A stretch of DNA of 64,000 bases, taken from the NCBI GenBank assembly GCA_004335835.1, contig RWJK01001513.1:1-64000 (forward strand), written 5' to 3'. This stretch comes from Scenedesmus sp. ARA3. Taxonomy: Eukaryota > Chlorophyta > Chlorophyceae > Sphaeropleales > Scenedesmaceae. Made by a program: the position numbers and the translations under genes. Under the pieces are notes generated by a model, which worked only from the letters and a program-made list of their open reading frames with translations, was not told the DNA's origin and ran no database searches. Shown piece after piece: positions 46,673 through 58,231 of the stretch; positions within the stretch are counted from its first letter, which is position 1; each line of letters starts with the position of its first letter.

Positions 46673-47869
46673 GTGGTGAGGGGATTCGCGAGCATATCGT
46701 TGCTTGTGCTTTGCATGCTTGGCTGCAGCTGAGCAACCTTGTACATGGCATAGTTGTACACTAGCTGCACAGCCAGAAGGCTTGCAGTGTATGCCAGTTG
46801 TGATGCATCCTACCAGCTGAGCTGGTTATGTAGGGAGGGCAAACCAAGCACCAGGTTGACAAGTGCTGTTCTGGTGTGCTTGCACTTTGCCAGGGCTTAT
46901 ATCATATAACGATGTCAGAAGCGTGTTTGATGTCGCACTGGCGAGACATCATGCGCGCGCATTGTATGTTTTTATGCTGTGTTCTTTGGCAGCAGCCAGG
47001 CGTGGCCAAGTGGGATAGCAGCTGCTGCTGTTGGTGCTGCTTTGGTCATATGGCCTGTCTCACGTCAAGACAGGTAGCTGTTCATCGCCACTGCCTGTTG
47101 ACTGCCAGTGGCAGCACAGTTGTTGTCAGGGCCACTTTCTTTGTGTCCGTCAGTGTGGCTTGTTTTTTTTGTTTGGTTCTGTGTTTGCAGATGCTTCTCT
47201 GCACACCACACGCTGTGCTTTTGATTAATCTGCGTGTGACCTGACACGGCGCATGTAGCAACAAACGGGCATCGTTGGGCAGTGTACAGCAGGGAGTCTT
47301 GGCTCATTGGACAGTGCACATTGGCTGCCTGGTCTGCAGCTCGTACGACAATCATCTTTGCTCATTTCCCCAAATCCTTGGGGATCTGCGTGCACTTATG
47401 CTTGAGCAGGCTCAAACAGGTGGCTGTAGAGTTCAGTGTGTCTGCAGGCACCCTTGTCATGTACATGTGGGGAACGTGCATCAAGCGGTTGCCCCAAAAC
47501 ACTGTAAACGCTTTCAAGGTTATCACGGTACTTCACAGGCATCTTTGATCTCATGATTAATCGAGAATCGAGTGTGGTAATCGTGAGCCCAGCGCTGACC
47601 TTCACGCACCAACGTTTAGCGCCGTAGCTCGTGCATAGATTCCGTCAATGACGCAGACTGCCTAGGATTCGTCAACCTGCTTGCGGGGACCTCGCATCAT
47701 ACGTGGTAGAGGGCGTGCCTTCTTGAGCTCTTGAGGTGTTACGGCATAACACAACGAGGGTGCACGTGTTTGACACATCGATTCGTGCGTCAATAACTCA
47801 GCAGGGTCTCCATGTGCTCCTGGATTGGTGTGACTTTGCATCGAAAGAGACACAAAACATGAAAACGTG
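46673..47869. other. Intergenic stretch between BPI-like and bHLH genes
   Basis: About 1.2 kb with no supportable exon. It should contain the 3' UTR of the BPI-like gene and the promoter of the bHLH gene. Confidence 0.4.
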
Positions 47870-49343
47870 ATGAGACTCGTGAGGGCTCAAGATGCCACTA
47901 GCCTGAGTTTGAGTCCATTGTACAAGCGGCCACGAATTGAGAGCTCTATGGATCTGCACTTGTTGGCGCAAACAGCTCATGCCATGGAGGGAGATGCCCC
48001 TGCTGCCACATCTGCCAAGGGGCCATTTGCAGGGCGCCAGCAGCAGCCCTCACTTTCGGGCGCCACAAGCCATGGCCCAGGCGTCACATCGGATCTAGCT
48101 GGGCTTTCAGGCTGTAACACGGGCGATGTGGGATTCAGGCTGCCCACAACAACCCGGTCCAGTGACTTCGGCCCCAACAAGCAGAACAAACACAGGGCCG
48201 CTGAGCAGCGTCGAAGAGAGAGAATCAACGAGAAGTAAGCTTTCTTGCAGCTGATGGCTCCTGAGGCAGCTGTTCACGTAATGCGCACAGCTTCGTGAAG
48301 CTCAACCGTTCTCCCCAATCACGCACGTGACGAGCAGTACGCCTCACATGGTCCCTCGTGTGGTACTTACAGACTTCTTGCAGGTGTGGTTTGCCGCCAT
48401 TGTGTGGTGTGGACCTGTTGCTGACGTGGGCGTGCTGCTGCTGCACACCCCCGCCTTTGCATGCAGGCTCGCACAGCTGCGAGAGCTGGTTCCCCACGAT
48501 CAGCGAAGCAACACAGCGACCTTTCTCGAGGGTGTCATCGGCTACATCCAGTCGCTGCAGCAGAACAACGTTGTGCTGGAGTCCCAGCTGTCAGCCCTGC
48601 GGTGCAGCAAGCAGCAGCAGCACCAGCTGGCCAACACCAGCACAGCAGCTGTAGCTGCCTTGGCTGCCATGAGCCGCCAGCAGCAGCAGCAGCAGCAAGC
48701 AGCAGAGTACGCTGCAGGCCTGGCAGCAGTGGCAGCAGCAGCGCAAGCAGCGCAGCCGTGTGCATCTGGCGTGGGTGCAGGAGCTGCAGCAGCGGCAGCA
48801 GCTGGCATTGTAGGCGGCACCAATACGCCGCTCTCTGCTTCACCACGAGCAGCAGGTTCCGAGGCGTCCCAGCCTCTGGCCAGTGCTGCTGCTGCAGCTG
48901 CAGCAGCAGCAGCAGCTTCCTCCTTCAGCACAGGAGCCGGCATGCATGCAGGGCCCACCGGCAGCAGCCAGCACAGCCCAACACCAGAGCAGCAGCCGCA
49001 TCCAGCCTTCTCCGGCCCCGCAGCTTACGCAAATGGCCAGCTGTTCGGCACGTCGCCACCACCAGCAGCGGCAGCAGCAGCGAGCGCGGCAGTCGGCCTA
49101 GGAGCCGCAGCAGCAGCAGCAGAGTCTGCTGCAGTGCCTGTGCACGCTGCCGCATTGCTCAGGCCGGCATCTGCTCCGCCAACAGCAACAGCAGCTGCAG
49201 CAGCGGCAGCAGCAGGCGCTGGTGGTGTGCAGGTGCAGCTGCAGCCGGCAGAGCTGCAGAGTGTGCTGGAAAAGGCGCTGCTGAATGCTCTGCAGCAGCA
49301 GGCACAGCAGCTAGCAGCGCAGCTCAGCCAGTCGGGCCACTGA
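47870..49343 (+). CDS. bHLH transcription factor, BIM-like
   Basis: Two exons, 47870-48234 and 48467-49343 (1,242 nt, 413 aa). The intron splits the bHLH domain within the Lys codon after RINE; phase 2 fits. The basic region reads KHRAAEQRRRERINEK with the His-Glu-Arg triad expected for E-box/G-box binding. Helix 2 reads SNTATFLEGVIGYIQSLQQ. The domain most resembles plant BIM proteins (brassinosteroid-signalling partners), from memory; in an alga only the DNA-binding inference carries over. The C-terminal 270 residues are Gln/Ala-rich, typical of activation domains. The start could instead be the Met at 47948 (MDLHLLAQ). A Met at 47859 is ruled out by an immediate stop. Confidence 0.83.
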
Positions 49344-52300
49344 GCACGCTTGCCTCGGGGTTTGCAGTGTGAAGTGTGAGTGCTGCTCTGCAGTGGAGTG
49401 CGGCTGTAGCCATCAGTACCATCGCTGGCTGTAGCCTCACCAGCAGCTGTCTGTCCAGTTTGGATGCAGCACTTTGGATGCAGCACTGTCTGCTTCAGGG
49501 CTCAACATGCAGCTCTTGCTGCATCAAGGGCGGGGAACAGCAAGGCTGGAAGGGAGCTGGGAAGGGCCTGCAGCATCTCGGTCTGCTGCAGTTGTGGGTT
49601 CTAATACGGCTGTGGCTACTTATGCCTCGCTTTGTTGCTTTGTCAGGTGGCTGTTGATAAGCGCGATGGCGTGCTGTGGTGTGCAAGCGTGTCACCTTTT
49701 AAACTGGGCAGGGCTTTCCTGCAAGCAGCGGCTGCAGCAGCATGTGATCAGGTGACATTATCTGATCACATGCACGACATGTATGCATGCGTTTAGTGCT
49801 GCAGCTGAGTGAAGCTATGACAGCTTTGCTGCAGCAGATAGCAACTGGGGAGCTGGGCTGCTTGTGTACACAACTTGGTACGCGCAAGCAATGAAGCTGT
49901 GCATGCATCAGAGCACTGCAGCAGACTGTTGCTGCATGGGGTTCTAATTAGACGCATGCAGTTTTGGTGCACAAACACCTGGCAGTGTGGGCCAGCAGTC
50001 TGCCTGCCTGGGTTCCTGTTGGCGGTTGGGGCCTGCAGTTTGGTTTGGGGTTGGCGGCGGAGTGCGGTGCGGGATTGCCAGGGTGCTGTGCCGTCTTCTT
50101 ACTGCACTTCCGAGTTGTTCTGCACGCGGTGTTGCGGCACGCACCCCTGTTTGGATGTGCAGCACAGGCATGTAAGGTATGTAAGCCACGGCAGCAGCAA
50201 CTGCTGCAGAAGCTGCCAGAGCATGCTATGCTTGTACGGCTGCGTTGTGTGGGAAGATACCATGCAGCAAGCCTGGCACTTCAGCAGTGGTGTGCAGTTT
50301 TGAAGGCCGTGCTGTGTGAGTGTTCCTGCAATGGACTGCAGCCTGCTTTGAGGCAGGTTGATGGTGTTGCCAAGGGGGCTGCAGCATCGCCGCAGCCCTT
50401 GTTACTACTTGGCATCCACTGCATGCGAGGTACAAAACAAATCAGACGTACCTGCTGCTGCTGTTGGGCTGCCTTACGTATCGCCCAGCTGTCTCGATTC
50501 AAACGGAGAATAACACATGTCAGATGAGGTCGGTGGTTCAAACCTTGCGGTGTGCGTGCGAGCATGTGAGTGTACCCAGTGTGTGTCCTTCGAGTTGCTT
50601 TTTGGCCTTGCACTCACTTGGCAAGAGGCGCGGGACATTGCGGGACCCGTAACCGTCCGGTATTAGGGCTGTTATGGCGTTCAAGGTTGTGGGATGGAGA
50701 GTCTGAGTAGTTTGAGTTGTGTGGGTGCATATGTACTGTACTGCGGGGCTTTCGCGGGCAGCGCTTGCTCCTTGCTTGCAGCCTCTGCTCTGCAACAGTT
50801 CTGATTTGCATGTTGGTGTTCTGCTGCACTTCGCCTGCACAAGCAGCAGGCTGATCCTGGTGCCTTGGCTGTGGCCGTGTGTGGTGTGTGCTGTCTGCTG
50901 CCACGCGCCTGCAGGCGCTGCGTGTATATGTGCGGGTGTGGTAGGCTCGTTGTGGGTTCGGCTTGCACGCTGTGGGGCAGTGATAAGCAAGTGATTGATG
51001 ATACAGCTCTGCTGTTGAGTGCGGCTTCTGACCGCAGTGGATGGGCAGTTTTGTGCGGTTTGAAACCCTGTGTGTGTTTTGGCATTGTGTGTTGAGTGCC
51101 AGAGCGCATGTCCTTGCGCTCGTTGTGCAAACCTGCTGCTCGTCCGTCCTTTTGATGCGTGTGCTGCTGCGTCCTGCAGTGCTCCCTTTGGCTTGTGCTC
51201 ACCAGCAGTGCGTGGCTGTGTTGTGGGTGACGTTGCATCCACTGCATGAAATGTATGTTTGTAGTATGAGGGGTATGGCCCGGTGTGTTCGCTCAGTGTG
51301 TGCGCTTGTTCTAGCTTTGCTGGTCGGTTGAAACCATGTACCTCTGCAGCGTTTGACTGTCCCCAAAACTTGTGGGACTGTCCGATGCTGCTAAACTTTC
51401 GGCAGATTGCACGATAACACCACATCTGGCTGTCTGCTGCAACTTGCACAACATGTGTGCTGCAGGCTTGCGCTGCGTGTCAGCGACATTGTGGCTGTGT
51501 TGCTGTGCACAGTTACAGAGAAAGCCCGGCAGCACCAACTGCTGATGTCAGACAACAGCACTTGTTGATGCTGAAGCTCTGGCGCCCTGCCGCATGTACT
51601 ACTTGTTTGCATCGAAGCGCAGCAGCCTCAGGTGTGCAGGCGCTGCCTCAAGCTAGCCTCCTGTGTTGGCTGGCTCCTGCTGTGCTTGCGTGACTGTTGC
51701 AATCTGTTTGCATCCTCTGTGCATTCACCCTTTCGTGAGTGCTGCTGCACACGGTGAGGCCGCGTTGTCTGCGGCAGCAAACTTGACAGAGGCTAGGTAA
51801 TCTGAGTGAAGAAGGTGGAGCGCAGCAAGCATTGCCAGGCACAGCTGCACCCCTCTGTTGCAGCTGTGTGTGTCATGTGTGTGCATAGAGGGCGCTTGCA
51901 CACACACACATACACGCACTTGCTACGATGTGGCAGGTGTATGGCAGCAGCACTTTCTTGCTGTACTATTTCTAACCCCCTACTAAACCCCCCCTTCTGC
52001 ATTGCCACCATCTGCACTGCCGCACACTGAATTTCCAAAGCCGCCGCGGCATGCATCAAACAGCCTGTGATGCTGGCTGAAGTGCCAGCAGTTGACTGCC
52101 GCTCTGCATCAGGGCAGCAGCGCCTTGCGCTGCGAGTTTCATGAGCAGCGTGGTGCATTGACATCTCTGGTTTGCAATGCATATGATGTGGAGATGCACC
52201 TTTGGGCTGCGCTGCCTGCCTGCCTAAGGCTCGTTCCCACTGTGTGCATGTATTGCATGGCAGCACTTCAAACTCAAGGGTACCTGGAGTGCTTGCGAGC

Positions 52301-55172
52301 TTGCCTGACTAACTACTAGTTGCCTGACACCTGATATGTGTCGGCTGCTTGACACCTGCTGTGTGTCGGCTGCATTGGAGGCTGGGATACCTTGGACCAT
52401 GCTGCTGCTATGCAACGTGGCTGTGCGAATCAAAGGCGGCGCTTGCAGGAAGGCTGGCAACTTCCTGCAAGCATAGCTTGCTTGCTGATGATCCCTTGTT
52501 GAGTGCCGCTGTGTGTTGCATGCGTGCATCATGCATACTAATCGACTGGGCTGCACGGGGCTATCGCTTGTTTTTGGTATCTGTGCAGTGCTGACTGGGC
52601 AGCAGCAGCAGCGGCAGCATCCCGCTGCCTTCATGCATGCTAGCCTGCTGTTGCGCCTGTGCACTCTTGGAGTATGGGTCACCTAGTGAAGAGGCTGCTG
52701 CTGAGCAGTGGCTATGCTTGTGCAGCCCTGGCCTTGTTATGCGTCCTTTGCCCTGCCAGTTGCTGCTTTGTTGTTTCTGGCGCTCCGCTTTTCAAGGCGG
52801 CATGTACCAGGCAGGCGCCGCTTGAGGTATCTTAAGACTTTTTTGACACCACACAGAGAGCTGTTGTGTAGCATGCAAGCCTTTTGAGTGGCTTTGCCGT
52901 TTGGTGTTGCTTTGGCGATCAATGCACGGGCTGTCCATGTCATGCCACGCCCTTGCATGCTAGCGCAGCAGCGCATACAGCTCAGCTGGTTGCATGCCTT
53001 TTACCAAACCCAGCACTACTACTACACTGTTATGCCCATGCTCAGGCGGGTTCTGGCTTGGTGTTGCACTGGTCCGCCTGCAAAACCGGCATTGCACCGT
53101 ACTTCATTTGCAACTGCCGGAGGCCACCTGTGCTGCTGTTGTCTGCCAGCCTTCTTAGACAGACCTACAGGACACGTGCTGTCTGTCTGCTGTTGTCGGC
53201 GCGGATTGCGGTGCGCGCCGTCCTGCGCGGCTATTGTGGGATAGAGTTGCCTGTGCTTTGCGCGGCGGGTGGGTGCTTGGTGGGCTGCAGATGGCAGCTG
53301 TTGCTGTCAGCCAGCATCCTTCTCTTTGCATGGCAACAGGCAACCACGCGGTCCATACGCAGTACGTCTCGTGTCGCTGGGTGCGCTCTTTGCCAGCACA
53401 CTGTGTGCGCAGCTCCTGTAGATACAGCGCACACACAGGGACACAGACAGCTGTTGTGTTCGCGTGGGTGGCAATGCAGCCTGCAGGCTGAAAGCTGCTG
53501 TAGAGGAAACTGCTGTTGGGTGTTGTTGCAGAAGCCGTGGCAGACGACCCTAGTACTACTCTGGCTGGTATACTGTGTGTTTGGCAGTTGCAGAGGTGAT
53601 ACAACCTCTGTTCATGTGGCTGGCTGGCATGCACACACACCGCACCGATAGCATCATCTGTAGCTATGCTGCCTGTGCACATGGTATTGAGCTGTGCTAG
53701 TACTACTAGTAGTAGGTGATGCGGGCTGTACCCATCTCCCCGGCCCTTCTCCCACATGTCACTGTGCCGCTGCGCTGCGCTCCTGTGGCGCATCATGCCA
53801 TGGCATGCGTGCAAGTGTTGCGGCACTTGGTTTGTTTGCAGACCTTCTCCTCGTTTGAGCCTATCCCAGCCGTATTTCCATCATTTCAACATGCCAGAAA
53901 CCAGCGTCCAGGAGGCAGTTACTTTGTGGTGGTGTGGCTGTGTGGCATACTACGTTGGCGCCACTGCAGGCGTGTTCACCGTGTGTTGACAGCCTTTTTG
54001 TGAGCACCATGCACTCATTACTACTCCTGCGTTGTCACCTGTATGGTGTACCGCGCTTAGTTGTTGCAACTCTGCTGGCCCCACTGTTGTGAGCACTGCT
54101 ATCAGGAGGTAGCACATGCACTGGTGTTGTGAGTCAAGCTGTGCACGGCTACGTGCGCGGTTGCAGCTGCAAGCGCATGGCTCTTGGTCATGGTGCGAGC
54201 AGGTGATGAGCATAGTCGGTGCATGCTAAGGGGTGGTGACTATGGGGTTATGTGTATGGCTCAGGTGCTGTGCGCACTGTGCGCAACGCACGTCAAATGC
54301 ATGGTTGCTTGTGCACTGCAAACGCTGCTGGGCCAGCCTCTCATGGCTGCATTGGAATGGCAAACAATGCGGCAGGGTTCAGGAGCCATGTCCGGAGGGT
54401 TTAGGCCTGGCGCGTGCCAAACATGTGTGTGGTACACAAATCTGGATCAAGGGATTGAACCAGACACATGCGCCATGGACTGCAGAGTGCACTACAGGTG
54501 TGGATGGAGCACAGTGCAGCTGCTAGGCATGTGTGTTACGTTCCGACATGCTGTGACAATACCTGTGTGGCATTGTGCATTTGCAGTGCGCAGGGCAGGG
54601 CACAGATGCCCTCAGCCATCGTACCTGCTGGTGTGTTGGCGCCGCAGGTGTGTCGCAGTATGCTGGGATGCATGATGGATGCATCTTTTTCTATAACATG
54701 GCAGCACTGGCAGTTGCGTGGGTAAACATGAGCATGATGCGTGTGCAGCTTGATGAGACAGCTGCACATCCCAGCTCTGGGCTTGGTCCTATTGAACTCA
54801 TGAAAGCATTTGCACACGCATTTATTGTAGTGCCGCCGGCGGCTGCTCTCTGTTGGTGTTGTTGTACTGCCAGGCTAATCCAATGTATGTTTGTGACAGC
54901 ACACTGGCGCTCTGCTAGCTAGCGATGCTGGTGCTGGCTGCCAAACGTTGGTCTGAGAACACTGCTTGCTGTGTACTGTTCACTTCATTCTGTGGGGACC
55001 TGCTGTGGGGGCTGCTGCGCTAGTGTGAACTGCTATTTAGGGTTCTAGCAGGGTGTCTGTCCAGGAATGTAACACCGTTCCTTCCACCATGCCATCAGCG
55101 GATGCCCTGGGCTATCTACTACTGTCACCAGCCGCCACAATGCAGCAGGGTCCCTGATTGTGGAAGCAATAT
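49344..55172. other. Long GT-rich stretch without a supportable gene
   Basis: About 5.8 kb in which the plus strand is rich in TG and GT, with long but compositionally biased frames on the minus strand. I found no conserved motif, no convincing splice pair, no Gln/Ala homopolymer coding and few CTG tracts. It could be a long 3' UTR of the bHLH gene, an unannotated long non-coding transcript, or intergenic DNA. Confidence 0.35.
49740..49773. repeat. Perfect 12-bp inverted repeat
   Basis: gcatgtgatcag (49740-49751) and its exact reverse complement (49762-49773) flank a 10-nt loop. It is the cleanest palindrome I saw in the window. The core TGATCA may be a protein-binding site or a small RNA hairpin. 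Confidence 0.85.
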
Positions 55173-55222
55173 NNNNNNNNNNNNNNNNNNNNNNNNNNNN
55201 NNNNNNNNNNNNNNNNNNNNNN
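55173..55222. other. Assembly gap (50 N), plus one N at 55327
   Basis: Undetermined bases immediately before the retrotransposon fragment; the single N at 55327 lies inside its open frame. Confidence 0.99.
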
Positions 55223-55815
55223 CATGAGCAGTCAGATGAATTACGTCATTGCAGAGATCAAATACTGCAAAGACACAGACCCAGAACCCCAGCGGCAACG
55301 CGCACAGGACCAGCATGCCGCGCTGANAGAGCTGTTTGCTACACACGACCCAGACTGCAGAATTACAGTTGCGCCGATTCTACTAGGGGTGACTGGGGTG
55401 ATATACAAGGAGACAATAGACACAATGGAACACCAACTAGGGTTAGAAGGACCACGATTAGCAGCACTGGCAAAGATACTGCACTTCTCAGCGGTGACCA
55501 ACATGCAGAAGATATGGAGGCAACATAAGGCGATCATGACGGCAGCAAGGAAATGTACAGGCGCAAGACCAGCACAGCCAAACCCGAACCCCGCAAAGAA
55601 ACGAAAGCCCGGCACCGGCGAGCCAGACCACCGCAAAAAGCCACGGTTTAGATGAGCGCACGACAGCGATACACCCCGCTTGTGCCCTAAGGCGCAAGTG
55701 GACAGGTAGAGGGTGTGGAGCCCAGGGGCGCTGCCCCTGGCCACACACACCCTCTTAGCCTTAACTTACCCAGGAGCTGCAGAGCGGCCTGGGTAGTCAC
55801 TCACTCACTCACTCA
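55223..55815 (+). mobile_element. 3' end of a non-LTR (LINE, L1-like) retrotransposon
   Basis: The open frame runs from the gap to TGA at 55653-55655. It encodes MNYVIAEIKYCKDTDPEPQ, then APILLGVTGVIYKETIDTM and a C-terminal Lys/Pro-rich tail (KKRKPGTGEPDHRKKPRFR). This is the pattern of the region after reverse transcriptase in algal L1-type ORF2 proteins, from memory. A 3' UTR follows with a GC-rich hairpin (ggggcgctgcccctgg), and the element ends in a (TCAC)n microsatellite at about 55793-55815. The upstream catalytic part is missing or hidden in the gap. Confidence 0.7.
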
Positions 55816-56119
55816 CACCGTTCCTTACTTTTTGACCGTTGCTTACCTTTGTCACCAATGACATGCTCACACATATGCATAGTTGTTGATATTTGTAGCT
55901 CGGCAGTTTGACCGTTGAGATCAGGCTCATAATATTGAGATCAGGCTAGCAGCAATCCAATACAGCACTGTGCAGCCCACTTGACACTTGATCAGCAGCT
56001 GTTACGTTGAAGGCACGTGGGCAAGCCCAACCCTGTCCCTTAACAATAAACCCATAACCTGTCTGCAATAGATGTTGTCTTTGCTGCGCTAGCCACAGTC
56101 TTTTGGACATGCACGGGCA

Positions 56120-56280
56120 ATGGCTCGAAAGAAGAACTCCGAAAGTGCGGCAACAGAGCAAAAGCACGCTCATGAGCACACGAACGTTCAACCTACCGGG
56201 TTAGGCAAGCAGATTGTGTCGACTCCAGGCCGCCTTGCGAAAGGGTGAGTGCCACACGCAACACGTGCAGCTAGGCGGCA

Positions 56281-56311
<31 letters not shown>

Positions 56312-57356
56312 GAGTAGCACTAGCATCAGCAGCAGCCAGCAGCAGGACACCGTCCTGCAGTAAAACACCTGCGCTTGTAGCGTGTGTGTTTGCAATGTAT
56401 CACTCTTTCATCATCCTCAGCCATACCGCCACCTTCCTGCAAACTCTCACTCCTTTCACTCACACAGGCCGCTACAGGAGCTCTGCCAGTCTCAGCCAGA
56501 CCCTCACTGCACGTACCTGCTCTTTTGATACATCTGCTGCCACCTTTCTGCAAACTTTCACACACACAGGCCGCTGCAAGAGCTCTGCCAGTCCCAGCCA
56601 GCCCCCAAGTGGTCCCCACGCGTAGTGCCACACTCAGCATGCCCCACCAGCCCTGCAGCAGCAGTGGAGCTGGAGCTGCTGCGCGCTGCTGCACTCGACA
56701 GCCTGCGCCACAAGCTGGCCTCACTATGTGCTAAAGCAGGCCTGCGCAACGTGCCGCTGCTTGCGTTTGAGCGCTGGCGATTTGCTGCAAAGTGGGCGGA
56801 GGATGAGCCGCAGCTGGCTCTAGGCATGCCTGTTAGTACTAACAAGACATCCGGCAGCAGCAGCAGCAGCAGCAAAAGTGCGGAGCCAGTGCTACCGTTT
56901 GGCGGCTGCTTGCCGCCTGCTCCAGAGCCTGGCCTTGTCAGCGACCTGACACGCGCCGGATTAGCAGCAGCTGCTGCCACTGCCGTGGCGCTGCAGCTGG
57001 CGCAAGCGTCAGCAGAAGCAGCAGCAGGTGTGAGCAGGAGGCGGCACCAGCTGGCCTCTGGCAGGCCTGCCAGCTGCGCTGCTGTTGCTGCGGCATTCCA
57101 CAAGCACTCGCTGGACCTGACTTGCGGCAAGTCATTTGTCAAGGTGCGACTGTACCAGACAACCAGATGATCAGCCCTGGTTGCGGTGTGGAGCTATGTA
57201 ATTGAGAGTGTTGCCACTCCTTGGTGAGATCCTTTCTTGTGCCGTTCCCTGCTGGTTGGTGCTCCTAATGCTGAGCACGTGTTCTGAAGTTGCAGAACCG
57301 CGTGCCCGCCAACATAGGCAATGCACTCCACATCACTACTGCTTGCTGACATGCCA

Positions 57357-57403
<47 letters not shown>

Positions 57404-58135
57404 GCCTCACTTACAGGTGTCGCGTGCCTCATACGGCAAGCTGGCCCGCCTCTACCGCACACACTGGCTCTCAGCCGCTGGCCAGGCAGCAGCAGCAGCA
57501 GCAGACTGCACTGTCGGCCTGCCCATGGATGAGGCAGCAGCAGCACTGCAGGCAATGCAGGCAGCAGCAAGTGCTGGTGATGCTGCTGCTGAGGCTGAGG
57601 GCGCCGGCAGTGATGATGCAGCAGCAACGGATGAAGAGGAAGAGGAAGAGGCAGCAGCAGCAGCAGCTGGGGGTGGTGCACATCATGTTGTGCTGTGTGC
57701 TGAGGCAAAGATAGCAGAGCTGGAGCAGCAGCAGGGCGAGGATGGCGCTGAGCGCGGGGCACTGCACCAGCGGCTGTTTGCGCTGCTGCTGCGCTACAAG
57801 AGCATCCAGGGGCATGGCTTTCAGGCAAGTGACTCGATACGCGGCTGGGATGGGCACGGAATGCATAACATGCATTATGAAACGTGCCAACAACCTTGAC
57901 CAACCGCGGTCTTGAAGTCTTGAGCATGCTGATGATATGCTCTCCCAGCGTGGACTTTGTCTGTTGGCCACCCTTTCCTCATGTGTTTTAGACGGCCGCC
58001 CGCTGCCGGCTGTCGTTGCGATGCTGCGCTGGGACAGCTGTTGCTGCAGCCTGTTACGATTGCAAACTACCACCTGCATTCTGTGCAGATGTCGTGCCAA
58101 CACACGCTGCTGCCATATCAACACCATGTGGCTGC

Positions 58136-58231
<96 letters not shown>

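Noticed and set aside
50538..51449. 303-codon open frame on the minus strand
   Set aside because: Composition follows the TG bias of the plus strand (His, Thr, Gln, Cys, Pro), with no domain, signal or conserved motif and no splice partners.
52884..53651. 255-codon Cys-rich plus-strand frame
   Set aside because: Same compositional bias, cysteines without regular spacing and no recognisable fold.
54400..54480. Reverse-strand tRNA suggested by a ggttcaatccc B-box match
   Set aside because: No A box or foldable cloverleaf lies at the right distance.
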